64,000 nucleotides of DNA, from contig JAIUOX010000003.1 of NCBI GenBank assembly GCA_020160955.1, positions 1 to 64,000 of the forward strand, read 5' to 3'. The notes under the pieces were generated by a model, which was not told the origin of the DNA, made no database searches, and saw nothing but the letters and a program-made list of their open reading frames with translations. The stretch comes from Pseudomonadota bacterium (lineage in GTDB: Bacteria > Pseudomonadota > Alphaproteobacteria > Reyranellales > Reyranellaceae). The position numbers and the translations under genes are program-made. Positions 17,471 through 26,132 of the stretch are shown here, one piece after another (the stretch's first letter is position 1; every line of letters begins with the position of its first letter).

Positions 17471-17488
17471 TGAATAAGCGTTTATTCA
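17471..17488. promoter_or_regulatory. Palindromic operator, TetR-type look, upstream of livK
   Basis: TGAATAAGCGTTTATTCA is symmetric at 16 of 18 positions and touches the AGGAGG of livK. Its TGAATnnn...nnnATTCA form resembles sites of TetR-family regulators that sense acyl-CoA or aromatic-CoA compounds. It could be bound by the TetR protein encoded at 19147 or by another TetR in the genome. The symmetry is seen directly, while the protein and ligand are inference. Confidence 0.55.
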
Positions 17489-17558
17489 GGGAGTCATGCC
17501 GTTGCCGCGACGCGGAGTCAATTTGCAGCCGGTCGAAATCGGAACGCGGAGAGAGGGG

Positions 17559-18038
17559 TCAGGTGGTGGCGCCGCTCTCGCGGCACAGGGCGGTGACGTC
17601 GGCCCGTTCGCGGGCCGTGCCGCCGATCCCCACGACCACGAACTCGGGGCGGGCCGGGGGGCCGAGCAGGACGCCGATGTAGGGCTGGAGGCCGGTGTAG
17701 GTTCCCGCGCCGTTGCGCCCGTTGACCGTGCCGCACACCGTCACCACGCCGAAGCGGTTGCGCGCGGCGGTCATCGAGCCGAACTGCGCCGATCCCGGGT
17801 TCTTCATCCACTTGGCGACGGCGACGACGATGATTTCCTGCTGCCGGGCGTCGAGGCCGACGCGTGGCCCGCTCTCGACCGGCGTGCCGGGCGGCGGCGC
17901 CGGCAGGTCCCGGTAGGCGGCGGGCAGGGCGACGGCGAGGTGCGCCGAGTCGGCCGCGGCCGGATCGGCCCCGGTCTGGCAGGCACCGAGCCACGGCAGC
18001 GCCAGCGCGACCACGACGGACGCGACACGACGGCTCAC
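17559..18038 (-). CDS. Putative lipoprotein, function unknown
   Basis: The protein has 159 residues. GTG 18038, preceded by a GGGAAAGGGAG Shine-Dalgarno, gives a lipoprotein signal, with RR, a hydrophobic stretch VASVVVALALPW and the lipobox LGAC. The rest contains VAVAKWMKNPGSAQFGSMTAAR and VCGTVNGRNGAGTYTG. This resembles small periplasmic proteins with a KNPxSAxFG...CGxVNxKNxxGGYxG pattern that are common in proteobacteria and uncharacterised. A longer frame upstream is rejected because the lipoprotein signal fits the GTG start. It is divergent from the gene at 18173. Confidence 0.75.
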   Translation of the reverse strand: MSRRVASVVVALALPWLGACQTGADPAAADSAHLAVALPAAYRDLPAPPPGTPVESGPRVGLDARQQEIIVVAVAKWMKNPGSAQFGSMTAARNRFGVVTVCGTVNGRNGAGTYTGLQPYIGVLLGPPARPEFVVVGIGGTARERADVTALCRESGATT

Positions 18039-18172
18039 GGTCTCCCTTTCCCAAGCAACGACAACGCGCGAGCGTATCGCGCTCCTCCTGTCGGAACAAC
18101 GCCGGGACCGCCGGCCTGTCGCGCGCCGGCCAACCTGATATCGTCGCCGCCGCAATCCGGAGGAAACAGTCG

Positions 18173-19057
18173 ATGACCGCAGCCGCTCCCGCCAAGCCCA
18201 CCGCCCCGCAGCGTCTGCGCGCCGTGCTCGCGCGCCCGGGACTGGTCGTCATGCCAGCGGTGTGGGACGGCATTTCCGCCAAGATGACGGCGGCGGCTGG
18301 CTTCGAGACGGCGTTCCTGTCGGGCTCCTGCGTCGCGGCCTCGCGGCTGGGCGGACCCGACCTCGACCTGCTGTCGTTCGCCGAGATGTTCGACTCGTTC
18401 CAGATGGTGCACGGCGCGGCGCCCGACCTGCTGGTCCTGGCCGACGGCGACCATGGCTACGGCAACGCGATGAACGTCCAGCGCACCGTCGCCGCCTACG
18501 GCCGGGCCGGCGCGGCGGCCGTCCTGATCGAGGACAAGATCACGCCGCGCGCGCTGACCGCGGCGGGCAAGCCGTGCCTGCCGCGCGCCGAGGCGCGCAT
18601 GAAGATCCGGGCCGCCGTGGAGGCCGCGAAGGACTCCGGCATCCTGGTGCTGGCGCGAACCGATTGCCGGCCGACCCAGGGCATCGACGAGGCGGTGGCG
18701 CGCATCGAGATGTACGTCGAGGAAGGGGCCGACATCCTGTTCCTCGACTCGCCGGCCGACGATGCCGAGATCCAGCGGGCGATCGCGGCGGCGCAGGGCC
18801 GTCCCTCGTTCGTCGTGCTGTCGCCCGGCGCGCCGCGCGCGACGCCCAGCCAGAAGGAAGCCGAGGCGATGGGCTTCAAGATCGGCACCTTCCCGACCGG
18901 CATGCTGTCGCCGGCGATCGCCGGCATCAAGCTGGGGCTGGAGGCGCTGAAGGCCGGCGAATCCGAGTCGAAGGCGGCCCTGCCGCCGCCGGAACTGCGC
19001 ACGCTGCTGGGCTACGGCGACTACGACGCCCGGGCCAAGCCCTTCATCGTCGGCTGA
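18173..19057 (+). CDS. Isocitrate lyase/PEP mutase family protein
   Basis: The 294-residue TIM-barrel enzyme belongs to the PEP mutase/isocitrate lyase superfamily. Family marks are the N-terminal MPAVWDGISAKMTAAAGFETAFLSG (substrate Ser region), LVLADGDHGYGNAMNVQRTV (Mg-binding DxDxGYG) and IEDKITPR. ILVLARTDCRPTQGIDEAVARI and the barrel end LPPPELRTLLGYGDYD follow. Close relatives act as oxaloacetate decarboxylases, 2-methylisocitrate lyases or carboxyphosphonoenolpyruvate mutases. The catalytic loop usually carrying KxCGH is not evident, which argues against true isocitrate lyase. ATG 18173 has GGAGGA upstream. Confidence 0.85.
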   Translation: MTAAAPAKPTAPQRLRAVLARPGLVVMPAVWDGISAKMTAAAGFETAFLSGSCVAASRLGGPDLDLLSFAEMFDSFQMVHGAAPDLLVLADGDHGYGNAMNVQRTVAAYGRAGAAAVLIEDKITPRALTAAGKPCLPRAEARMKIRAAVEAAKDSGILVLARTDCRPTQGIDEAVARIEMYVEEGADILFLDSPADDAEIQRAIAAAQGRPSFVVLSPGAPRATPSQKEAEAMGFKIGTFPTGMLSPAIAGIKLGLEALKAGESESKAALPPPELRTLLGYGDYDARAKPFIVG

Positions 19058-19091
19058 ACGCGGAACGGGCCGCCGACGCGGCCAAACGGAC

Positions 19092-19121
19092 TTAGGCGCG
19101 CGCCGCGGGGCGGTCTATACT
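19092..19121 (+). promoter_or_regulatory. Putative sigma-70 promoter for the TetR gene
   Basis: TTAGGC at 19092-19097 and TATACT at 19116-19121 are separated by 18 nt and lie 25 bp before the proposed start of the regulator at 19147. The -10 is good and the -35 moderate. Confidence 0.45.
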
Positions 19122-19146
19122 TGCCCCGCTTGGGGGGCCGACGGGA

Positions 19147-19809
19147 TTGGCGAGCAGGACTCGATCCGACACAGGACAGGAAGCCGTGGCCCCGGTGCGC
19201 ACCCGGGTCAGCCGCATCGACGGCCGACGCCTGCGCAGCGAGCGCACCCGCCAGCTGATCATCGAGGCCTACCTCGCCCTGCTGTGGCGCAACCAGCGCA
19301 TGCCGACGGCGGCGCAGATCGCCACCGAGGCCGGCTATTCCACCCGCTCGATCTTCGAGCGCTTCGTCGACCTCAACGCGCTGACGCTGGCGACCGCCGA
19401 CTACGCCATCGCGCAGGCCCAGGCCGAGGCAGTGCCGCAGGACGTCGATGCCGATCGCGCGTCGCGGATCCGCAGCCATGTCGCCACCCGCGCCGCCGCC
19501 TGCGAGCGCTGGCTGCCGCTGTGGCGCGTGCTGGTCGGCTCGCAGGACGACATCCCGGAACTGCGCACGCGGGTGGTGCTGGCGCGCTACGGCAACATCG
19601 AGCGCATGCGCCTGATGTATCGCCCCGAGCTGGAGGCGCTGACCGACACCGTGCGCGAGGGCCTGCTGTTCGTGCTGGGGACGCTGGTCAGCTTCGAAAG
19701 CTGGGACCAGATGCGCCACGGCTTCGGCCAGTCGAGCGACGCCGCGCAGGCGTCGTGGCGCGACGCCATCGACCGGCTGTTGCCGGTCGCGCCGCCGCCC
19801 GCCCGCTGA
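19147..19809 (+). CDS. TetR/AcrR family transcriptional regulator
   Basis: The protein has up to 220 residues. The N-terminal helix-turn-helix reads TRQLIIEAYLALLW...PTAAQIATEAGYSTRSIFERFVDLNAL, the classical TetR DNA-binding domain with the FxRF recognition helix. The C-terminal ligand/dimer domain is helical and unassignable. The start is uncertain: TTG 19147 keeps a basic tail, while GTG 19185 after AGGACAGGAAG is the alternative. It ends 3 bp before the convergent MFS gene. It lies about 1.7 kb from the palindrome before livK and is a plausible but untested regulator of it. Confidence 0.85.
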   Translation: MASRTRSDTGQEAVAPVRTRVSRIDGRRLRSERTRQLIIEAYLALLWRNQRMPTAAQIATEAGYSTRSIFERFVDLNALTLATADYAIAQAQAEAVPQDVDADRASRIRSHVATRAAACERWLPLWRVLVGSQDDIPELRTRVVLARYGNIERMRLMYRPELEALTDTVREGLLFVLGTLVSFESWDQMRHGFGQSSDAAQASWRDAIDRLLPVAPPPAR

Positions 19810-19812
19810 GCC

Positions 19813-21024
19813 TCAGGCCGGCGGCGCCGACCGTCCGCGCACCCATGCCGCCAGGGCGATCGTCAGGGCGAGGCCGGCCGCGGCCATGACCGCGATCGCG
19901 GCGCGCGGCCCGATCTCGGTGGCGATCGCGCCGGCCAGCAGCACGCCGAGCGGCCCGGTGCCGATGCAGACCGTCACGAGGCCCATCAGGCGCGAGCGCA
20001 TCTCGGGCGGCGCCTCGGTCAGCATCAGCGTGCTCTGCATGTTGCCGAAGCCGGCGGTGCCGAAGCCGCCGATCACCAGGGCGAAGAAGGCCAGCCAGTA
20101 GAACGGCGACAGCGACATCACGATCAGCGTCACCATGAACAGCGCCGCGCCGCCGGCGAAGGCCAGCCGGCGATCCATGCGCAGCAGGCCGGCTGCGATC
20201 AGCGCGCCGCCGACCAGTGCGCCCAGCGGCTCGGCGGCGGCCAGCAGGCCGACCATCGCCGGCGAGACGTGGAAGCTGCCAATGCCGAGCGGCGCCACCA
20301 GGCCGGTATAGGCGAAGGCGAAGGCGTTGGTGACGATGGTGACGCCGTAGACCAGCAGGATGGTTGGCCGTCGGCGGGCGAAGGCCAGGCTCTCGGCGAT
20401 CTCGCCGGGCAGGCGCGCGAGGTCGAGCCGCCGGGCGACCTGGGCATAGACCAGGCCGGCCAGCGCCGCAGCGCCGACGAACTGGACCAGCGCGGTGACG
20501 CTGTAGGCGCCGCGCATGCCCAGCCACTGGAAGGCGATGCCGCCCAGCAGCGGGCCGATCATGCGGGTCGCCGCGCTGGTCGCCGAATCGAGGGCGATCG
20601 CCGGCACGATGCGCGACGGCCCGGCGATCTCGCCGACCATGCGGCGGCGGGTCGGCATCTCGGTCGCCCACATCGTGCCCGACACCAGGTTGCCCAGCGC
20701 GACGTGCCACAGCGCCAGCATGTCCATGGTGGCGAGCGTCGCCAGAACGGTCGAGACGGTCGCCGGGATGACCAGCGCCAGCACGACGATGGTCTTGCGG
20801 TTGAGCGATTCCGACAGCGCGCCGGCGAACGCGCCGAACGCCAGCTGCGGCAGCTGCCGCGCCGCGACCACGCCGGTCGCCGCCAGGGCCGAGCCGGTCA
20901 CCTCGTAGGCGAACAGGCCCGACGCCAGCAGTTCCAGCCAGCGCATCGCGTTGGCGAAGGCGCCGACCAGCCACAGCCGCAGGAAGTCCGGCGTGCGCAG
21001 CAGTTCGCCGACCGGACCCTGCAT
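19813..21024 (-). CDS. MFS transporter (EntS-like drug/siderophore exporter type)
   Basis: This 403-residue protein has about 12 hydrophobic segments. LRTPDFLRLWLVGAFANAMRWLELLASGLFAYEVTGSA is the standard opening of the MFS_3/EntS type of exporters, and the loop 2-3 region LSESLNRKTIV replaces the canonical GxxxDRxGRR. It is the second of two adjacent MFS genes on this strand, 7 bp after the gene at 21032, so the two are likely cotranscribed. The substrate is unknown. Confidence 0.85.
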   Translation of the reverse strand: MQGPVGELLRTPDFLRLWLVGAFANAMRWLELLASGLFAYEVTGSALAATGVVAARQLPQLAFGAFAGALSESLNRKTIVVLALVIPATVSTVLATLATMDMLALWHVALGNLVSGTMWATEMPTRRRMVGEIAGPSRIVPAIALDSATSAATRMIGPLLGGIAFQWLGMRGAYSVTALVQFVGAAALAGLVYAQVARRLDLARLPGEIAESLAFARRRPTILLVYGVTIVTNAFAFAYTGLVAPLGIGSFHVSPAMVGLLAAAEPLGALVGGALIAAGLLRMDRRLAFAGGAALFMVTLIVMSLSPFYWLAFFALVIGGFGTAGFGNMQSTLMLTEAPPEMRSRLMGLVTVCIGTGPLGVLLAGAIATEIGPRAAIAVMAAAGLALTIALAAWVRGRSAPPA

Positions 21025-21031
21025 GGCGCGC

Positions 21032-22489
21032 CTAGCGGTCGAGCGATTCGAGGCTGATCCCGGTCGTCTCGATGCGGAACAGCCAGGTCATCCAGGCGCC
21101 GAGCAGCGACGTCACGATCAGGACCGTCATCAGGAAGTCGATGCCGGCGTCGGCGAGCAGCACCGGGAACAGGAACGCGGTCAGCACCGCGCCGATCTTG
21201 GCGAACGACGCGGCGATGCCGGCGCCCTTGCCGCGCAGCGCCGTCGGGAAGACCTCGCCGGCCAGCAGGTAGGTCTGCGCGTTCGGCCCGATGTTGGTCA
21301 TGAAGTTGAACAGCACGAAGCCGCCGAACAGCAGCGCGGTGCGGGCCGGGCCGTCGGCGTGCAGCGACAGCGCCGCGAGGCCGAGCCCGGCGGCGCAGCC
21401 GATGAAGCCCACGACCTGCAGCCGGATGCGGCCGACCCGGTCGGCCAGCAGGACCGCGGCGACGATGCCGGCGATCAGCAGGACGTCGAGCAGCGCCGCG
21501 CCGCGCGCCGCGAACAGGTCGCTCGACACGAGGTCTGCGACGTTGCGCGCCGGGCCGTGGTCGTGGCCGCCGATCGTGCGGGCGAGGATGGTCGGGGTGA
21601 AGATGCCGATGCCGTAGGTCCCGAGATCCTGCAGGAACCACGGCACCGAGGCGAGGATCGTCGCCCGCCGCGCCGGCCCCGTGAACAGGTCGCGCCAGCG
21701 GCCGTTGGCCGGGCGGTCGCGGTCGGGCGCCGCGCCGTCGCGCAGCATGACGCTCTTGGGGTAGGGCGGTTCGCGCTTCAGCAGCCGCGCCAGCGCCGCC
21801 TCGGCATCGCGCTTGCGCCCCTGGCTCATCAGCCAGTGCACGCTGTCGCTGATGGTCAGCCGGCCGAGCATCACCAGCGCCGCCGGCACGATCGAGGTGG
21901 CGTACATCCAGCGCCACGCGCCGATCTCGGGACGGACCGACAGGATCACGTAGCCGACCAGGGTGCCGGCCAGCGCGCCCACGGCCTGGAAGGCGAAGGC
22001 GCTCAGCACCAGCTTGCCGCGGTCGCGGCTGGCGATGCTCTCGGAGATGATCAGGTGCGCGGTCGGGTAGTCGCCGCCCAGCGCGAGGCCAACGCCGACC
22101 AGGAACACCAGCAGCCACGGCAGGCTGGGGCTCAAGGTCAGGCCGACCAGGAACAGCACCAGCACCGCCATCTCCAGCACGAACATGAAGCGGCGGCCGT
22201 AGCGGTCGGCCAGCCCGCCCAGCGCCAGCGCGCCCAGCATGATGCCGGCCAGCGGCGCGGCGCTGACCAGGCCCTTCTCGGCGGGCGACAGGCCGAAATC
22301 CTTGACGATCAGCGGCAGCGCGACGCCGGTCATGAAGACGACCAGCCCCTCGAAGAACTTGCCGGCCGAGGCCAGCAGCCAGATCCGCCACTGCATGACG
22401 GTCATCGGCACGAAAACCGTCGGGGTGCCGTCGGGCCAGGCGGGGGACTGGTCGATGTACTGCTGGACGGTCCGCGGCGCTTCGTTCAT
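21032..22489 (-). CDS. MFS transporter, sugar porter/aromatic-acid type
   Basis: This 485-residue, 12-segment permease carries the MFS signature GGLADRYGRRFMFV between segments 2 and 3. Later elements of the sugar porter family are GGDYPTAHLIISESIASRDRGK and LLAGEVFPTALRGKGAG. The central cytoplasmic loop (about 225-265) is long and charged. It would import a solute by proton symport. Relatives carry sugars, metabolites such as aromatic acids, or phosphate. It is first in a two-gene operon and divergent from the Bug-protein gene at 22531. Confidence 0.87.
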   Translation of the reverse strand: MNEAPRTVQQYIDQSPAWPDGTPTVFVPMTVMQWRIWLLASAGKFFEGLVVFMTGVALPLIVKDFGLSPAEKGLVSAAPLAGIMLGALALGGLADRYGRRFMFVLEMAVLVLFLVGLTLSPSLPWLLVFLVGVGLALGGDYPTAHLIISESIASRDRGKLVLSAFAFQAVGALAGTLVGYVILSVRPEIGAWRWMYATSIVPAALVMLGRLTISDSVHWLMSQGRKRDAEAALARLLKREPPYPKSVMLRDGAAPDRDRPANGRWRDLFTGPARRATILASVPWFLQDLGTYGIGIFTPTILARTIGGHDHGPARNVADLVSSDLFAARGAALLDVLLIAGIVAAVLLADRVGRIRLQVVGFIGCAAGLGLAALSLHADGPARTALLFGGFVLFNFMTNIGPNAQTYLLAGEVFPTALRGKGAGIAASFAKIGAVLTAFLFPVLLADAGIDFLMTVLIVTSLLGAWMTWLFRIETTGISLESLDR

Positions 22490-22530
22490 GTCGTGTCACT
22501 ATAAGAAGAACGAAGGGATGGAGGAAACAC

Positions 22531-23508
22531 ATGCTGCGTCGTCGCCTGTTCGTCGCTTCTCTGGCCGCGCCGGCCGTTCTGCGCGGCGGACTGGCCACCG
22601 CCCAGGGCGCGTGGCCGGCCAAGACCGTGCGCTTCATCTGCCCGTTCGCCGCCGGTGGCGGCACCGACACGGTGAGCCGGCTGCTGTGCGACCAGCTCGG
22701 CCGTCAGCTCGGCCAGCAGTTCGTGGTCGACAACAAGGGCGGCGCGGGCGGCAACATCGGCACCACCGAGCTCGCGCGCGCCGCGCCCGATGGCTACACG
22801 CTGGGCCTGATCACGGTGGCCAGCCACACGCTGAACCCGATGCTCTACAGCAAGCTGCCGTACGATCCTGACAAGGACATCGTCGGCGTCTCGCGGGTCG
22901 CCATCCTGGCCAACCTGCTGGGCGTGTCGCAGTCGCTGCCGGTCGCCAACGTCGCCGAGCTGATCGCGCTGTGCCGCAAGGAGCCGGGCAAGTACGCCTT
23001 CGCCTCGTCCGGCCCGGGGACCTCGCTGCATCTCTCGGGCGAGCTGTTCAAGACCATGGCCAAGGTCGACATCGTGCACGTGCCCTACAAGGGCGCCGGG
23101 CCGGCCTACGGCGACCTGGTGTCGGGCACGGTACAGATGATGTTCGCCAACATGCCGTCGATGCTGCCGCAGGTCCGCGGCGGCAAGGTCAAGGGACTGG
23201 GCGTCACCTCGGCCAAGCGCTTCGCCGGCGCGCCCGACATCCCGGCGATCGCCGAGACGCTGCCCGGCTACGTTGCGACCTCGTGGTACGGCGTCGGCGC
23301 GCCGGCCGGCACGCCCGAGCCGATCCTCGCCCGGCTGGAGGCGGCGATCGTCGAGGCGCTGAAGCAGCCCGACCTGCAGCGGCGCTGGCTGGAGGATCTC
23401 GGCCTCGACATGCCGCCGCCCGGCCGCGCCGGCTTCGCGGAATTTCTCGCCGAGGATCGCAAGCTGTGGGCGCCGGCCGTCCAGGCCTCGGGCGTGAAGC
23501 TCGACTGA
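22531..23508 (+). CDS. Bug-family tripartite tricarboxylate transporter substrate-binding protein
   Basis: This 325-residue periplasmic protein has signal MLRRRLFVASLAAPAVLRGG with cleavage near ATAQ. Family blocks are FICPFAAGGGTDTVSRLL, VVDNKGGAGGNIGTTELARAAPDGYTL, SKLPYDPDKDI, HVPYKGAGPAYGDLVSGTVQMMF and SWYGVGAPAGTPEPIL. ATG 22531 has a clear GGAGGAAACAC leader. It is the second Bug protein of the window and again has no tctAB. The GntP-type permease follows on the opposite strand. Confidence 0.92.
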   Translation: MLRRRLFVASLAAPAVLRGGLATAQGAWPAKTVRFICPFAAGGGTDTVSRLLCDQLGRQLGQQFVVDNKGGAGGNIGTTELARAAPDGYTLGLITVASHTLNPMLYSKLPYDPDKDIVGVSRVAILANLLGVSQSLPVANVAELIALCRKEPGKYAFASSGPGTSLHLSGELFKTMAKVDIVHVPYKGAGPAYGDLVSGTVQMMFANMPSMLPQVRGGKVKGLGVTSAKRFAGAPDIPAIAETLPGYVATSWYGVGAPAGTPEPILARLEAAIVEALKQPDLQRRWLEDLGLDMPPPGRAGFAEFLAEDRKLWAPAVQASGVKLD

Positions 23509-23524
23509 CCCGCGGAGGCCGCGG

Positions 23525-24712
23525 CTAGAAGAACTGCCGGACCGCCGCGAGCACGACCAGCGCCGCCAGCGCCATCGCCGCGCTGCCGAGCGAGATCACG
23601 ACCAGCGCGCGGCCCGGTGACAGGCGGGCGATCGACGCGGCGATCCAGAAGAACGGATCGTTGACGTGGCAGATGCCGATCGAGCCGGCGCCGGCCGCCA
23701 GCGCGGCGAACACGCGGCCGCTGGCGCTGTCGAGCCCGAGCGCCGGCAGCATCGGCTCGACCATGCCGGTGGCGGTCAGCACCGCGGTCAGCGAGTTGCC
23801 CTGCATCGTCTTGACCACCGCGGCGGCGAGGAACGGCGTCAGGATGCCGTAGCGCGGGTGCAGCACTGCCTCGGCGACCAGCGGCGCCACGCCGGTCTCG
23901 TCGAACACCCGCGACAGTCCGCCCGCCGCCCCGACCGTGAGCAGCAGCGGCGCCCAGCTTCGGCCGATCAGCGCCGACGGCTGCCAGCGCCCGGCGAACA
24001 GCACGCCCAGCGTGATGGCGACCACCGACAGCAGCAGCGGGCGCGACAGGCCGCTGAAGAAGTCGCGCGCCCCCATGCCGAACGGCGCGTTGGGCATGTG
24101 CGCGAACGACTGGCCGACCAGGCCGGCGACCGGGACCGCGACGGCCAGCCACGCCCAGCCCAGCCGGCCCGGCGCATTGGGTCCCGGCAGCTGGCGGGCG
24201 ACGTGCCACCAGCCCACGGCGGCGGCGACCAGCGCGAGCGGCAGGCCGGCCATCGCCATGGTGCCCAGCCCGACCTTCAGCACGTTGGCGCTGGCGGCGG
24301 CGTGCGGCGCCGGCGCGACGAAGGCCGCGAAGGCCAGCAGGGTCAGCGCCATGCCGAGCGCGCGGCGCGGCGCGTCCTGCCCGGCTGGCTGGAGCAGCGC
24401 CAGCGCGCCCGACGCCGACACGCCCATGCCCGCGAAGGCACCGGCGACGGCGGCGCTGCCGGTGCCGAGCGGCTGGCGCAGGGCCAGCCCGGAGACCAGC
24501 GTGCCGGCGACCACCAGCAGGCCGACCTGCTCGACGGCCGTGGCAAAGCCCAGGCCGAACGAATCGCCGACCGACTGGAACTGCATGTCGGCTGCAATGC
24601 CGTAGACCACCACGGTGGCCATGATCGCGAGGAAGGCGGGAAGGTGGAGGCGCTGGACCAGCAGGACGATCGCCACGACGGCGATCGGTACGAGGAGGGA
24701 AGCGAGCAACAT
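23525..24712 (-). CDS. GntP-family permease (gluconate/organic acid type)
   Basis: This 395-residue membrane protein has about 11-12 hydrophobic segments. The C-terminal region SIGICHVNDPFFW corresponds to the GntP hallmark SHVNDSxFW. AAVVKTMQGNSLTAVLTATGMVEPML matches the conserved (R)xxQGSxTVA region. It is somewhat shorter than Escherichia coli GntP (about 440 residues), so the family assignment is firm but the substrate is not. Organic acids such as gluconate, glycerate or hydroxybutyrate are all known in the family. It is divergent from the GH5 gene with 44 bp between starts. Confidence 0.85.
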   Translation of the reverse strand: MLLASLLVPIAVVAIVLLVQRLHLPAFLAIMATVVVYGIAADMQFQSVGDSFGLGFATAVEQVGLLVVAGTLVSGLALRQPLGTGSAAVAGAFAGMGVSASGALALLQPAGQDAPRRALGMALTLLAFAAFVAPAPHAAASANVLKVGLGTMAMAGLPLALVAAAVGWWHVARQLPGPNAPGRLGWAWLAVAVPVAGLVGQSFAHMPNAPFGMGARDFFSGLSRPLLLSVVAITLGVLFAGRWQPSALIGRSWAPLLLTVGAAGGLSRVFDETGVAPLVAEAVLHPRYGILTPFLAAAVVKTMQGNSLTAVLTATGMVEPMLPALGLDSASGRVFAALAAGAGSIGICHVNDPFFWIAASIARLSPGRALVVISLGSAAMALAALVVLAAVRQFF

Positions 24713-24756
24713 GTGGCGGGACCATACCGCGACGGAAAAACTTGTATAGTCGGCGC

Positions 24757-25968
24757 GTGCGTTTTCGATCCTTCCTTCTGTTCCTGCTGATTGCCTTGCC
24801 GCTGCTGGCCACGGCCGCGAAGGCCCCGCTCGCCGCCGAGCCGCTGGTCCGCATCGAGGGCCGCCGCTTCGTCGCGCCGGACGGCACGACGCTGTCGATC
24901 AAGGGCATCAACCTCGGCAACTGGCTGGTGCCCGAAGGCTACATGTTCAAGCTGAAGCTCGCGAAGTCGCCGAGCCAGATCCAGGAAGGCTTCGAGCGCC
25001 TGCTCGGCCGCGAGCGCGCGCAGGCCTTCTGGACCGAGTTCCGCGACACCTACATCGGCCGCGACGACATCCGGTTCATCAAGTCCGTCGGCTTCAACAC
25101 CGTGCGCATCCCGTTGCACTGGCGGCTGTTCATGGACCGCGACGGCAAGATCGGTGGCGACGGCTGGGCGCTGCTCGACCGCGTGCTCGGCTGGGTGCGC
25201 GAGGAGGGGCTCTACGCGATCCTCGACCTGCACGCCGCGCCGGGCGGCCAGACCGGCTACCACCACGACGACGGCGCGGGCTACCCGCTGATGTTCTACG
25301 TGCCGCGCGACCGCCGCCTGACGGTCCGGCTGTGGCGCGCCATCGCCGAGCGCTACGCCGGCAACCCGGCGATCCTAGGCTACGACCTGCTGAACGAGCC
25401 GATCGCGGCGTTCCACGATCTCGCGACGTTGAATCCCAAGCTCGAGCCGTTCTACCGCGACGTGACGCGGGCGATCCGCGAGGTCGATCCCGGCCGCATC
25501 GTTTTCCTGGCTGCCGGCCAGTGGAGTTCGCGCTTCGACATGCTGGGTCCGCCGTTCGCGCCCAACCTCGCCTACACCTACCATTCGTTCTGGAGCAGCA
25601 CCGACCGCGACTCGATCCAGCGCCACCTCAACTTCGCGGCGCTCTACGAGGTGCCGCTGCTGCTCGGCGAGGCCGGCGAGTACGTCGACGAGTGGAACGA
25701 GGGGTTCCGCCGCCTGCACGAGCGGCACGGCATCGGCTGGGCGTTCTGGAGCTACAAGAACCTCGACACGACCTCGACGGTGATCTCGATCCCGCGCCCC
25801 GACAACTGGGACCAGCTCGCCGCCTACATCGACGGCACCCGCAGCCAGCGGCCGTCGCCCGAGGTGATCGACCGCGCGATCGCCCAGTACCTCGACGGCA
25901 TCCGCTTCGCCAACGGCACGATCCGCTGGAGCTACCTGAAGTCTCTGGGGCTGAAGGGCGCGCCTTGA
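24757..25968 (+). CDS. Secreted glycoside hydrolase family 5 (cellulase-like)
   Basis: The protein has about 403 residues. GTG 24757 gives a clean signal peptide (VRFRSFLLFLLIALPLLATAAKAPLAAEP). The GH5 barrel follows: IKGINLGNWLVPEGYMF, FNTVRIPLHWRLF, YAILDLHAAPGGQ, the acid/base Glu in LLNEPIA, TYHSFWSS and the nucleophile Glu in LLLGEAGEY. The WAFWSYKNLD strand completes the active site. It hydrolyses a beta-glucan or related polysaccharide in the periplasm or outside. A TATAGT hexamer at 24745-24750 ends 6 nt before the GTG and no Shine-Dalgarno is visible, so a leaderless message is possible. Confidence 0.9.
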   Translation: MRFRSFLLFLLIALPLLATAAKAPLAAEPLVRIEGRRFVAPDGTTLSIKGINLGNWLVPEGYMFKLKLAKSPSQIQEGFERLLGRERAQAFWTEFRDTYIGRDDIRFIKSVGFNTVRIPLHWRLFMDRDGKIGGDGWALLDRVLGWVREEGLYAILDLHAAPGGQTGYHHDDGAGYPLMFYVPRDRRLTVRLWRAIAERYAGNPAILGYDLLNEPIAAFHDLATLNPKLEPFYRDVTRAIREVDPGRIVFLAAGQWSSRFDMLGPPFAPNLAYTYHSFWSSTDRDSIQRHLNFAALYEVPLLLGEAGEYVDEWNEGFRRLHERHGIGWAFWSYKNLDTTSTVISIPRPDNWDQLAAYIDGTRSQRPSPEVIDRAIAQYLDGIRFANGTIRWSYLKSLGLKGAP

Positions 25969-26024
25969 GCGCTCCCAGTTCTCGGCGGGTCGAGTTTCGC
26001 CCTCAAGGATGAACACTGTAGTAA

Positions 26025-26053
26025 TTGATTTAGAAGAATAACTATAGTATTGT
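26025..26053 (+). promoter_or_regulatory. Putative promoter of the toxin-immunity island
   Basis: TTGATT at 26025-26030 and TATTGT at 26048-26053 have a 17-nt spacer in a conspicuously AT-rich patch, predicting a leader of about 70 nt before the ATG at 26133. The rest of the 164-bp gap (25969-26132) after the GH5 gene shows no recognisable element. Confidence 0.5.
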
Positions 26054-26132
26054 TCTGTGGCTCGCTGCTGCGCCACGAACCTGAGCCTTGCTCGTGGCTG
26101 CGAGCGCTTTCACCACACTTGGGGGACAGCGC

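Noticed and set aside
15478..17682. 734-codon open frame opposite livF/livG/livK
   Set aside because: It is antisense to well-recognised liv genes, has a repetitive Arg/His/Asp-rich composition typical of high-GC shadow frames and matches no family.
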